Below, one piece after another: positions 33,715-42,335 of a stretch of DNA of 64,000 nucleotides; positions within the stretch are counted from its first letter, which is position 1, and each line of letters opens with the position of its first letter. The notes beneath the pieces are model-generated. The model had not been told where the DNA came from. It did no database searches and worked only from the letters and a program-made list of their open reading frames with translations. The translations under genes and the position numbers were made by a program. Location of the stretch: contig URGW01000015.1 in NCBI GenBank assembly GCA_900547475.1, positions 1 to 64,000 on the forward strand, read 5' to 3'. The DNA comes from an uncultured Clostridium sp. (GTDB lineage: Bacteria > Bacillota > Clostridia > Clostridiales > Clostridiaceae).

Positions 33715-34578
33715 ATGGAAAGATATGATTTAGCCATAGTAGGTAGTGGTCCCGCAGGATTATCAGCAGCTCTTAATGCAAAAATAAGAAATAAAAAATT
33801 CATTATTTTTGGAAATAAAGATTTAAGCAATAAAATAATGAAAGCTCCTAAAATAAATAACTATTTAGGTTTTTATGGAATGAATGGAGCTGAAGTAAAA
33901 GAAAAGTTTGCAGAGCATATAGATAAGATGGGAATACAAATTACAGAGGAAAGAGTAAATAATATCTATGCTATGGGTGATTATTTCACTTTAATGGTAA
34001 ATGATAAAATGTATGAAGCTACAGCTGTAATTTTAGCTACTGGAATGGAATATACTAAGCCTCTTAAGGGAGAACTTGAATTATTAGGTAAAGGTGTAGG
34101 TTATTGTGCAACTTGCGATGCGCCTCTTTATAAAGGAAAAATAGTTTCAATAGTAGGATATAATAAAGAAGCTGAAGAGGAAGCTAACTATGTAAGTGAG
34201 CTTGCAGGAAAAGTATATTATATACCTATGTATAAGGATGAATATGAAGTTAGAGATAATATAGAAGTTGTCAATAAAAAGCCATTAGAAATAGTAGGAG
34301 ATAATAAAGTTTCTTCATTAAAACTTGATGGTATAGATTTAGAAACCGATGGAGTATTTGTTCTTAAAGATAGTATTTCACCAGGACAACTAGTTCCAGG
34401 ATTAGAAATTGTTGATGGACATATTAATGTGGATAGAGAAATGAAAAGTAATATTCCTGGATGTTTTGCAGCAGGAGATTGTGTAGGTAAGCCATATCAA
34501 TATATAAAATCAGCTGGTGAAGGGAATATAGCAGCATTAAGTGCTGTAAGATATATAGATATATTAAAAAATAAATAG
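33715..34578 (+). CDS. Thioredoxin reductase, probably the pyridine-nucleotide-independent (ferredoxin-type) form
   Basis: This 287-aa flavoprotein has the FAD motif IVGSGPAGLSAAL (about 8-20), the redox CATCD (Cys131, Cys134) and the C-terminal FAAGDCVGKPYQ. It differs from NADPH-dependent TrxB in the second nucleotide-binding region: the GGGDSA type loop reads IVGYNKEAEEEA and the HRRxxxR motif that holds the NADPH phosphate is absent (YIPMYKDEYEVR). This matches the clostridial flavin thioredoxin reductases that take electrons from ferredoxin. It is co-transcribed with trxA. Confidence 0.85.
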   Translation: MERYDLAIVGSGPAGLSAALNAKIRNKKFIIFGNKDLSNKIMKAPKINNYLGFYGMNGAEVKEKFAEHIDKMGIQITEERVNNIYAMGDYFTLMVNDKMYEATAVILATGMEYTKPLKGELELLGKGVGYCATCDAPLYKGKIVSIVGYNKEAEEEANYVSELAGKVYYIPMYKDEYEVRDNIEVVNKKPLEIVGDNKVSSLKLDGIDLETDGVFVLKDSISPGQLVPGLEIVDGHINVDREMKSNIPGCFAAGDCVGKPYQYIKSAGEGNIAALSAVRYIDILKNK

Positions 34579-34585
34579 TTTATAT

Positions 34586-34625
34586 AAAATAAGACATGTT
34601 GTTAAAATAGCATGTCTTATTTTTT
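34586..34625 (+). terminator. Terminator of the trx operon
   Basis: Hairpin AAAATAAGACATG / CATGTCTTATTTT with a 12-nt loop and seven T residues after it. Confidence 0.9.
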
Positions 34626-34713
34626 TATTAAATATTGTCAAGACTTGATTTAAATATAAATACAAGGTATCATAAATTAGCGCTAAGGATGAATAATAAA
34701 GGATAGGTGAAGT

Positions 34714-35364
34714 ATGTTGTTAGTTGTTGGTGGAATGATAGGTTTAGGTAAAAGTTCAGTAGCAAAAATTTTAGGAGAACATTTTAACTCAGAGGTTTTT
34801 TATGAATCTGTTGATGATAATCCACTTTTACCGTTATTTTATAGTGAGTCTGAAGAAGAGATACAAAGAAAGAGATATCCATTCTTATTACAATTATATT
34901 TTTTAAATACTAGATTTAAAAGTATTAAAGAGGCATTAGTTAATGATAATAATGTTCTAGATAGATCAATATATGAAGATTGGTATTTTGCTAAGAAAAA
35001 TATGGAACTTGGTAGAATATCAGATTTAGAGATGAGTATATATGAAAATCTGTTAAATAATATGATGGAAGAGTTAGAGTCATTACCTAAAAAGGCACCT
35101 GATATTATGATATATCTTAAAGGATCTTTTGAAACTGTAATCAATAGAATCAATCTTAGAGGAAGAGAGTTTGAGATTGATGATAGTTTAAAAGAATATT
35201 ATTATTTCTTATGGGAAGAATATGATAATTGGGTTAATAATCATTACAATGCATCTGAAGTTTTAATTATAGACATGAATGTTATGGATGTAGTTAATAA
35301 TGAAGAAGATAAAAAGAAATTAATTAAAATGGTAGAAGAAAAATTAAAAGAAGTTAGAAAATAA
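34714..35364 (+). CDS. Deoxynucleoside kinase
   Basis: This 216-aa kinase has a P-loop GGMIGLGKSS (about 6-15), the DRSIYEDWYFA motif (about 88-98) carrying the deoxyribose-binding residues, and a LID region IINRINLRGREFEID. The fold is that of the deoxyadenosine/deoxyguanosine kinase family, which salvages deoxynucleosides to dNMPs. The base specificity cannot be decided from these motifs. It is transcribed alone and terminated. Confidence 0.9.
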   Translation: MLLVVGGMIGLGKSSVAKILGEHFNSEVFYESVDDNPLLPLFYSESEEEIQRKRYPFLLQLYFLNTRFKSIKEALVNDNNVLDRSIYEDWYFAKKNMELGRISDLEMSIYENLLNNMMEELESLPKKAPDIMIYLKGSFETVINRINLRGREFEIDDSLKEYYYFLWEEYDNWVNNHYNASEVLIIDMNVMDVVNNEEDKKKLIKMVEEKLKEVRK

Positions 35365-35366
35365 TA

Positions 35367-35411
35367 AAAATAGAGGAGCTAATATTTCTATATTAACTTC
35401 TCTATTTTTTT
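35367..35411 (+). terminator. Terminator after deoxynucleoside kinase gene
   Basis: Hairpin with outer arms AAAAATAGAG / CTCTATTTTT and a T run. Confidence 0.82.
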
Positions 35412-35490
35412 ATTATATTTAAAATCATTTAAAGGAAATTAGAGTAAAATGTAGAATAAATACATATAAGGATAAATTGGAGGAGATAAA

Positions 35491-36096
35491 ATGAAAAAAA
35501 AGACAAAGCAAATATTATTTGTAATAATAATTGCGCTGATATTAACAATAGGATTTATAGTATTAAATTTATATAATAAGGGATTTAAATTTTATACATA
35601 TGTTACAGAAAATTATATAATGGAACAAATTGAAGGAATAATAGGAATTGATGATGGAAAAAATTATAGGGGGAAAATTGAAGAGTTATCAATAAAAGAT
35701 ATAGGGGGTTCATATTTAGGTTTTTTCAGTATTAAAGATAATAATGAAAATCAATGTGTAATTGCAAAATATAAAGAGTGTTTCAATTTAGGAAGTCATA
35801 CTGTATTAAATTTAGATAAAGTAATAAAAGGAAGTAATTCTGTGGCTATGGTAGAATTATCTGAAGAAAATAATAATGATTTTCTTATATTAGTTTCAAA
35901 TGATGAAGATAAATATGAAAGTTTAAATATAATTTCATTAAATAATGAAGAAGTTTTAGATAACATTACATTAACAGATGAAGGAATAAAAGAGTTTGGT
36001 GGAGAGCTTTTAAAAGATAATATATATTTATTACAATATAAAGCTGATGAATATAAGGAATTTGGAATAGAATTAGTAAAGAAGAGTGAAGAATAA
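35491..36096 (+). CDS. Membrane-anchored extracytoplasmic protein of unknown function
   Basis: This 201-aa protein has a basic N terminus, one transmembrane helix (about 8-27) and an extracytoplasmic domain rich in Asn, Asp and Glu with beta-strand pattern. I do not recognise a family. A TTGGAGGAGAT site precedes the ATG. It is transcribed alone between two terminators. Confidence 0.65.
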   Translation: MKKKTKQILFVIIIALILTIGFIVLNLYNKGFKFYTYVTENYIMEQIEGIIGIDDGKNYRGKIEELSIKDIGGSYLGFFSIKDNNENQCVIAKYKECFNLGSHTVLNLDKVIKGSNSVAMVELSEENNNDFLILVSNDEDKYESLNIISLNNEEVLDNITLTDEGIKEFGGELLKDNIYLLQYKADEYKEFGIELVKKSEE

Positions 36097-36111
36097 GTTT
36101 CACTCTTCTTT
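36078..36111 (+). terminator. Terminator
   Basis: Hairpin AAAGAAGAGTGAA / TTCACTCTTCTTT spanning the stop codon of the membrane-anchored protein gene, followed by T residues. Confidence 0.75.
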
Positions 36112-36132
36112 TAGTTAAAGTTTTAAATTTTA

Positions 36133-36168
36133 ATATAGTTAGGTATTAATATAAATATCTAACTATAT
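36133..36168 (-). terminator. Terminator of nadE
   Basis: Hairpin ATATAGTTAGATATT pairing with AATACCTAACTATAT on the minus strand, directly after the nadE stop. Confidence 0.75.
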
Positions 36169-38073
36169 TTATTTAAAAGAATTAAATGAAGCATCTGATG
36201 GCATTCTCCAATCACCACGAGGGCTAAGAGAAATTGAACCAACTTTAGGACCATCAGGTAAAGCACTTCTTTTAAATTGTTGAGTAAAGAATCTATAAAT
36301 AAATTTATCAAGCCATTTTTCAATTTCTTCTTTAGAATAATCATCTTTAAATGCAGCTTCAGCTAAAAGTAATATTCTTTCTTTAGATGATCCATGCTTT
36401 ATAAAATGATAAAGGAAGAAATCATGAAGTTCATAAGGTCCTACAATATCCTCTGTTTTTTGAATAATATCACCTTTATCACTTTTTGGAAGTAGTTCAG
36501 GGCTAACAGGTGTATCTAAGATATCTAATAGCGTATTAGATACTTCTTTATTAGATTCTTTTTCAGCAACATATCTTACTAAATATCTAACTAGTGTTTT
36601 TGGAATTGAAGGATTTACAGAGTACATACTCATATGGTCACCATTATAAGTACACCAGCCAAGAGCTAATTCAGATAAATCTCCTGTACCTATTAACAGT
36701 CCACCTTCTTTATTTGCTAAATCCATAAGAATTTGAGTTCTTTCTCTAGCCTGAACATTTTCATAAGTTACATCATGTATATCTTTATCGTGACCAATGT
36801 CTTTAAAGTGTTGAAGAGCAGCATCAACTATATTTATTTCTCTTAAGTCTGTTCCTAATTCATTACATAAAGTTAAGGCATTATTATAAGTTCTATCAGT
36901 TGTACCAAAGCCAGGCATAGTAATAGCTATAATATTTTTATTATCAATTCCTAAAAGCTTGAAAGTTTTAACTACAACTAAAAGAGCTAAAGTTGAATCA
37001 AGTCCACCGGAAATACCTATGACAGCTTTTTTAAGTCCTGTATGTTCTAAACGCTTAGCTAAGGCAGAAGATTGGATATTAAATATTTCTTTACATCTTT
37101 CTTCTCTTTCATGTTCATTTGAAGGTACAAATGGATGTTTATCAACATATCTATCAAAGTTTGTAATTTTAGTACTATTAAAACTGAAGTTTATAAATTT
37201 TGATTTAAAAGGAACAATTTGAGAAGCTGATCTATAGCTTAAGTTTTTTAATCTTTCTGAATTAAGCTTAAATACATCAACACAAGATGTTATTATTTCA
37301 TTTTCTCTTTGGAATCTATCATTTTCTTTTAATATAGAACCATTTTCACTAATAATTAAGTGTCCACTAAACAATAAATCTGTAGTAGATTCATGAACAC
37401 CAGCGGATGAATATATATATGAAGACATACATCTAGCACTTTGATTAGAAACTAATGAAACTCTATAATCTTTCTTACTTACTAATTCATTAGAAGCAGA
37501 TAAATTACCAATTATATTTGCTCCTAATAATGAAAGATAAGAACTAGGAGGGATTGTAACCCAAAGATCTTCGCAAATTTCTACTCCAAATTTATAATCA
37601 CCAGCACAGAAAATTAAGTTTGTTCCAAAAGGAATATTTTCTTGGAATGGTAGACTTATAATTTCATCTACTAGCATAGCAGCTTCAGTAAACCATCTTT
37701 TCTCATAAAATTCACTATAATTAGGAATATAGGATTTTGGAACTATACCAATAATTTTTCCATCAAAAATAATACATGCACAATTGTATAGGATATTATT
37801 ATGTACCAATGGACATCCAACAGCTATTAGCATGTCTTTATTACGGCTTTCTTCACAAATTATTTTTAAGCCATCAATAGCTTTATTTAAAAGTGATGAT
37901 GTTAAAAATAAATCACCACAAGTATAAGAAGTTATAGATAGCTCAGGAAAAACTATAAATTTGACTTCTTGCTTATAAGCATCTTTTATACAAGAACATA
38001 TATTTTCAACGTTATAAAGAACATCTGAAACTTTTGTCTTAGGGCAAGCAGTTCCTACTTTAATAAAATCCAT
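36169..38073 (-). CDS. nadE: Glutamine-dependent NAD+ synthetase
   Basis: This 634-aa two-domain enzyme has an N-terminal nitrilase-type glutaminase (about 1-280; Glu in FPELSITSY, Lys in VPKSYIPNYSEFYEKRWF, Cys in VEICEDLW) and a C-terminal synthetase (about 340-620) with the ATP pyrophosphatase loop GISGGLDSTLAL and the GTGDLSELALGWCTYNGDH region. It amidates nicotinate adenine dinucleotide to NAD+ using glutamine. Full length and all catalytic residues are present. It is transcribed alone. Confidence 0.96.
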   Translation of the reverse strand: MDFIKVGTACPKTKVSDVLYNVENICSCIKDAYKQEVKFIVFPELSITSYTCGDLFLTSSLLNKAIDGLKIICEESRNKDMLIAVGCPLVHNNILYNCACIIFDGKIIGIVPKSYIPNYSEFYEKRWFTEAAMLVDEIISLPFQENIPFGTNLIFCAGDYKFGVEICEDLWVTIPPSSYLSLLGANIIGNLSASNELVSKKDYRVSLVSNQSARCMSSYIYSSAGVHESTTDLLFSGHLIISENGSILKENDRFQRENEIITSCVDVFKLNSERLKNLSYRSASQIVPFKSKFINFSFNSTKITNFDRYVDKHPFVPSNEHEREERCKEIFNIQSSALAKRLEHTGLKKAVIGISGGLDSTLALLVVVKTFKLLGIDNKNIIAITMPGFGTTDRTYNNALTLCNELGTDLREINIVDAALQHFKDIGHDKDIHDVTYENVQARERTQILMDLANKEGGLLIGTGDLSELALGWCTYNGDHMSMYSVNPSIPKTLVRYLVRYVAEKESNKEVSNTLLDILDTPVSPELLPKSDKGDIIQKTEDIVGPYELHDFFLYHFIKHGSSKERILLLAEAAFKDDYSKEEIEKWLDKFIYRFFTQQFKRSALPDGPKVGSISLSPRGDWRMPSDASFNSFK

Positions 38074-38406
38074 AATATCATCTCCATTACATTATATAAA
38101 TTTAGTATTGTATTATATATCTAATAAAATACATATAAGTAAATAATAAAAGGAAAACCCTAGAAAATCAATTAATTTAAATAAGATATAATACTAAACT
38201 TTTAAAAGGTTATTAAATAACTTATTTTATAATAAAAAATAACTTGAAAAGTATTAATTTATATATTATAATGAATTTATACTTAATAATTGATTGAAGA
38301 TATTAAAAATACCAAAAAAGAAGTATATGATATATAATAAAAGTATATAAATACTAATAAGTAATCTTGTTAGTATTTTAAAATAAAGTTGAAAGGGGGA
38401 AGAGAA
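38074..38406. other. AT-rich intergenic region between divergent nadE and nfeD-like genes
   Basis: About 330 bp without a gene, holding divergent promoters. I see no NAD-responsive or other recognisable leader structure. Confidence 0.5.
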
Positions 38407-38835
38407 ATGGTTGAGGTAATTATTTGGATTTTAGTTGCTATCTTTGTAATTGCTATTGACGTTGTTACAAGTAGTTTTATTTTTATGTGGCTGTCAATTG
38501 GAGCTTTAGCTGCCATAATACTTTCTTTATTAGGTATATCAGTTTTGTGGCAAATAATAGCGTTTTTAATTGTTGGCGTCGTAACTATTTCTATTGGGTA
38601 TCCTTGGGCAAAGAAAAAATTTAAAGCTGACGTAAATCAGGTACTAACAATGGAGCAAACATATATTGGAAAAGAAATGGTTGCTACAGAAGATATGAGA
38701 GAAACATCAAAGATAAAAGTAAGCGGTATTTATTGGACTGCTTATAATAAGGGGAAAACTATAAAAAAAGGTGAAAAATATACCATTACAGGTATAGAAG
38801 GAAATAAATTAATTGTAAGTTTAAAGGAGGATTAA
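38407..38835 (+). CDS. NfeD-family membrane protein
   Basis: This 142-aa protein has three transmembrane segments (about 1-70) and a C-terminal OB fold (about 85-140; GKEMVATEDMRETSKIKVSGIYWTA). It is the short form of NfeD without the N-terminal protease. ATG 38407 follows AAAGGGGGAAGAG. It ends 1 nt before the SPFH gene, the standard NfeD-SPFH pairing involved in membrane microdomain organisation. Confidence 0.9.
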   Translation: MVEVIIWILVAIFVIAIDVVTSSFIFMWLSIGALAAIILSLLGISVLWQIIAFLIVGVVTISIGYPWAKKKFKADVNQVLTMEQTYIGKEMVATEDMRETSKIKVSGIYWTAYNKGKTIKKGEKYTITGIEGNKLIVSLKED

Positions 38836-38836
38836 T

Positions 38837-39781
38837 ATGACAGGATTAATATTTTTAGTAGCATTATTAGTAATTGTTTTCTTATTGCTATTATCATCAA
38901 TTAAAGTTGTTAACACAGGTTATTTATACGTAGTAGAAAGGTTAGGTCAGTTTCATAGAATTTTAGAGCCAGGATGGCATTTTATAATTCCAGGTATTGA
39001 TTTTGTAAGAAAAAAGGTATCAACTAAACAACAAATTTTAGATGTACCACCACAATCAGTTATTACTAAAGATAATGTTAAAATTTCAGTAGATAATGTT
39101 ATATTCTACAAAATGCTAAATGCGAAAGATGCAGTATATAATATTGAAGATTATAAATCAGGTATAGTTTACTCAGCAACAACTAACATAAGAAATATCC
39201 TTGGTAATATGACATTAGATGAAGTATTAGCAGGAAGAGATAGTATTAATCAACAATTATTAGGTATTATTGACGAAGTTACAGATGCTTATGGTATTAA
39301 AGTACTATCAGTTGAAATTAAAAACATAATTCCACCAGCTGAAATACAACAAGCAATGGAAAAGCAAATGAAAGCTGAAAGAGACAAGAGAGCTATGATT
39401 CTTCAAGCAGAAGGTTTAAGACAATCACAAATTGAAAAGGCTGAAGGAGAAAAGCAATCTAAGATTCTTGCAGCAGAAGCTGAAAAGGAAGCAAATATTA
39501 GAAGAGCAGAAGGTTTAAAAGAATCACAATTACTTGAAGCAGAAGGTAAAGCAAAGGCTATTGAACAAATAGCTATAGCAGAATCAGAAGCTATTAGAAA
39601 AGTAAATGAAGCTATTATTGAATCAGGAACTAATGAAACAGTTATAGCATTAAAGCAAGTTGAAGCTCTTAAGGAAATGGCTAATAATCCAGCTAATAAG
39701 CTTATATTACCAAATGAAACATTATCTTCACTTGGTAGCATAGCGGCTATTGGAGAAATGCTTAAGGGGAGCAAGGAATAG
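38837..39781 (+). CDS. SPFH/Band 7 (stomatin/QmcA-like) protein
   Basis: This 314-aa protein has one N-terminal membrane helix (about 3-22), an SPFH domain (about 23-185; VVERLGQFHRILEPGWHFIIPG, RNILGNMTLDEVLAGRD) and an Ala/Glu-rich coiled-coil tail with EAE-type repeats (about 185-290). Such proteins oligomerise into membrane scaffolds; partnership with the NfeD gene immediately upstream is typical. Confidence 0.94.
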   Translation: MTGLIFLVALLVIVFLLLLSSIKVVNTGYLYVVERLGQFHRILEPGWHFIIPGIDFVRKKVSTKQQILDVPPQSVITKDNVKISVDNVIFYKMLNAKDAVYNIEDYKSGIVYSATTNIRNILGNMTLDEVLAGRDSINQQLLGIIDEVTDAYGIKVLSVEIKNIIPPAEIQQAMEKQMKAERDKRAMILQAEGLRQSQIEKAEGEKQSKILAAEAEKEANIRRAEGLKESQLLEAEGKAKAIEQIAIAESEAIRKVNEAIIESGTNETVIALKQVEALKEMANNPANKLILPNETLSSLGSIAAIGEMLKGSKE

Positions 39782-39802
39782 TTAGTTATTAATAAAAATA
39801 AC

Positions 39803-39843
39803 AATGGGGCTGTGACACTAAATAATTAGTGTACAGTCCCATT
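39803..39843. terminator. Bidirectional terminator
   Basis: Hairpin AATGGGGCTGT / ACAGTCCCATT with an inner GACACTAA stem between the convergent SPFH and helD genes. Confidence 0.85.
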
Positions 39844-39851
39844 TAAAAATT

Positions 39852-42029
39852 CTATGTATTAATTATAGTATATAAACTATTGTCTTTAGGAAGTACTGAT
39901 TCAAGTGAGGTATTTGTAAATATATGAAGTTCATGTAATGCTCTAGTACAAGCTGTATAGAATAAATGCTTATCTTCGCTAGATAAATAATTTTCACCAT
40001 CAGCTAAAATTACAGTATCAAATTCTAATCCTTTTGCTATATAAGATGATATTATATTAACTCCAGCCTTAAATTCACATTTATCACTTACTATTAAATT
40101 TACATCAGTACCAATTGCTTTTAATGAAGAATAAAGTTTTTCACAGTTTTCTTTATTCTTACAAATAATAGCTATTGATTTAAATCCCTTATCTTTGACT
40201 TCAGTAATTTTATTAGCAATCTTTTGATCTAAGTTATTGTTAACTAAATAAATATTAGGATTCTCTCCAATTCTATCAACAGCTTCAATAGGTTCATGTG
40301 TATCTAAAATATCCTTTGTAAAATTAGTTATATTTGCGGTTGAACGATAGCTTTTAGTTAATACTACAGTTTTAATGTCGTTAAAAATATTAGTAATACC
40401 ATCTCTGCTTTTTACATTTGAATGTTTATCAATTCTTTGATTTAAATCACCCATAATAGTTAAAGATGCATTTGGGAAGGATTTTTTAATTATTTCATAG
40501 AATAAAGGACTATAATCTTGACATTCATCTACAAGAACATGTTTCATGTTTCCATAGCTTCTAAAGCCTTCTAAAGCAGCCCTAATATAAATTATTGGAG
40601 TAATATCCTCATATTTAACCTCATTTTTGTTTAAAAAGTTTAAGGTGATATTTTTTATATCAGTTAAATCTAAATCACTATATTTTTCTATGTTATTCCA
40701 AAGTAATTTATATATAGCAACACTATCCAATGTATTAATCATAGAATCAACTTGAATATCAACTTGATTTTTACAGTAATCGTAGAAAGTTTTTTTATCC
40801 TCTACATAATCAAAATGTGAATTATCTTTTGAAGATAAATATTTATTTTCAACTTGTGAAAATAAACTTTGTTTAATAACATCAATTCTATTTAAGAATG
40901 GAATATCTTTAAATCTTTCAAAGAATGTATTTTCAACAGATTTTTTACTAATTATTTGAGTTCCCTCAATTATTATTGGTTTAGCATTTGTTATGAGCTT
41001 TGGAATGTCTAGAGTAAAGTTATTTAACACATTCATAAATTCTAAAGTATTTTTATATTCCATAGATTTAGTTCTTTTGCTAAATTCATTTAAATCCTTT
41101 ATGTTAGAGTAAATATAATCTAAATGATCATTTTTATTTTCATATAAATAATTTGTAGGTAAAAATCTTTTTGAATAAAGTTCAAAAGTAGTTTGACGAA
41201 TATTACTTTCTCCAAGTTCAGGTAATACATCAGATATATACTCTGCAAAAACTTCATTTGGACTAAATATTAAAATATTTTCTGCACTTAAATTTTTTCT
41301 GTGTTTATATAATAGATAAGCAGATCTATGTAGTGCTATAGAAGTTTTACCAGAACCAGCGGCTCCTTGTATAAATAATACTTTGCTATCATCACTTCTA
41401 ATAATATCATTTTGTTCCTTTTGAATAGAAGCAACTATGTTTTTCATTTTATCTGTTGCATTTCCACTTAACATAGAAGTTAAAGCTTCATCACATAAAC
41501 TTTCGTTAGAGTTATGAATAAAAACTATTTCACCATTTTTTATATTATATTGTCTTGTAAATTCAATTTCACCATGAATTCTTCTAACTGGAGCATCATA
41601 GTATGCAGGACCAGATTCAAAATCGTAAAACATATTAGCAACAGGGGAACGCCAATCAAATACAAAAATATCAAAGTTATCTTCATCTTCTACTGTAGAT
41701 AATCCTATATAAAAGCTTTCAGTACCTTCTCCATCTTCTTTAAAATCTAACCTTGCAAAGTAAGGATTAGATAGTTGTTTTTCTAAAGTTCTAATTCTTG
41801 AAATCTTCTTTGAATGAAGTTGTTCGTTTAAGGCTACTTGTCCACAGTTTTCATTAATTTCAATTTCATCAAGTTCATTTCTATTGTCCCAAAGAAATTT
41901 TCTATGCTTAATTATTTCTTTATCTTGTTCTTCACTAGAAGCACCATAACTTTTTAAAAGTTCATTTATTTTTTTTATTGTATTTTTTAAATATACTTTT
42001 TCATCATGTAGATCTTTTCCAACTAGCAT
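39852..42029 (-). CDS. helD: UvrD-like helicase HelD (RNA polymerase recycling factor)
   Basis: This 725-aa superfamily 1 ATPase starts with a coiled-coil arm (about 1-70; HDEKVYLKNTIKKINELL) followed by the YIGLSTVEDED and DWRSPVANMFYDFESGPAYYDAP segments typical of HelD. Helicase motifs: I QGAAGSGKTSIALHR, II DECQDYSP, III GDLNQRID, IV SYRST, V/VI GLEFDTVIL and YTACTRALHEL. HelD removes RNA polymerase from DNA in Gram-positive bacteria and can affect rifampicin sensitivity. It is transcribed alone. Confidence 0.92.
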   Translation of the reverse strand: MLVGKDLHDEKVYLKNTIKKINELLKSYGASSEEQDKEIIKHRKFLWDNRNELDEIEINENCGQVALNEQLHSKKISRIRTLEKQLSNPYFARLDFKEDGEGTESFYIGLSTVEDEDNFDIFVFDWRSPVANMFYDFESGPAYYDAPVRRIHGEIEFTRQYNIKNGEIVFIHNSNESLCDEALTSMLSGNATDKMKNIVASIQKEQNDIIRSDDSKVLFIQGAAGSGKTSIALHRSAYLLYKHRKNLSAENILIFSPNEVFAEYISDVLPELGESNIRQTTFELYSKRFLPTNYLYENKNDHLDYIYSNIKDLNEFSKRTKSMEYKNTLEFMNVLNNFTLDIPKLITNAKPIIIEGTQIISKKSVENTFFERFKDIPFLNRIDVIKQSLFSQVENKYLSSKDNSHFDYVEDKKTFYDYCKNQVDIQVDSMINTLDSVAIYKLLWNNIEKYSDLDLTDIKNITLNFLNKNEVKYEDITPIIYIRAALEGFRSYGNMKHVLVDECQDYSPLFYEIIKKSFPNASLTIMGDLNQRIDKHSNVKSRDGITNIFNDIKTVVLTKSYRSTANITNFTKDILDTHEPIEAVDRIGENPNIYLVNNNLDQKIANKITEVKDKGFKSIAIICKNKENCEKLYSSLKAIGTDVNLIVSDKCEFKAGVNIISSYIAKGLEFDTVILADGENYLSSEDKHLFYTACTRALHELHIFTNTSLESVLPKDNSLYTIINT

Positions 42030-42335
42030 TTTATCAATCTCCTTATAAATACGGTCATTAAATTTTAATGTTTATATTAATTTGTGTCAAGTAGATAAAT
42101 TTTAATTGAAAAAAATAGCAAAATATTGGCAGAAAATATAATAAAATTGTGATTGCATTGACCAATAAAATCATCTTTGTTAGCATAAAGGTATATAGAA
42201 AGATATAGCAAAATAACAAAGGTGAGATGTAGTTTATTCATAAAAAGAATCGATGAATTTAAAGAAAAAAGAAATATAAAGGAGGGATATTTTAGATTAA
42301 GAAATTAAAATTTTTATAGAAAATGGGGGAACTTT
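42030..42335. other. Intergenic region upstream of the fucosidase gene
   Basis: About 305 bp between divergent helD and the GH95 gene. It holds a long leader for the fucosidase gene with two ribosome-site-like purine runs but no other gene. A cre-like catabolite site was looked for and not convincingly seen. Confidence 0.45.

Noticed and set aside
42225..42237. ATG-TAG start-stop after a purine-rich run upstream of the fucosidase gene
   Set aside because: The fucosidase has its own start and ribosome site about 100 nt further down, so this is likely chance.
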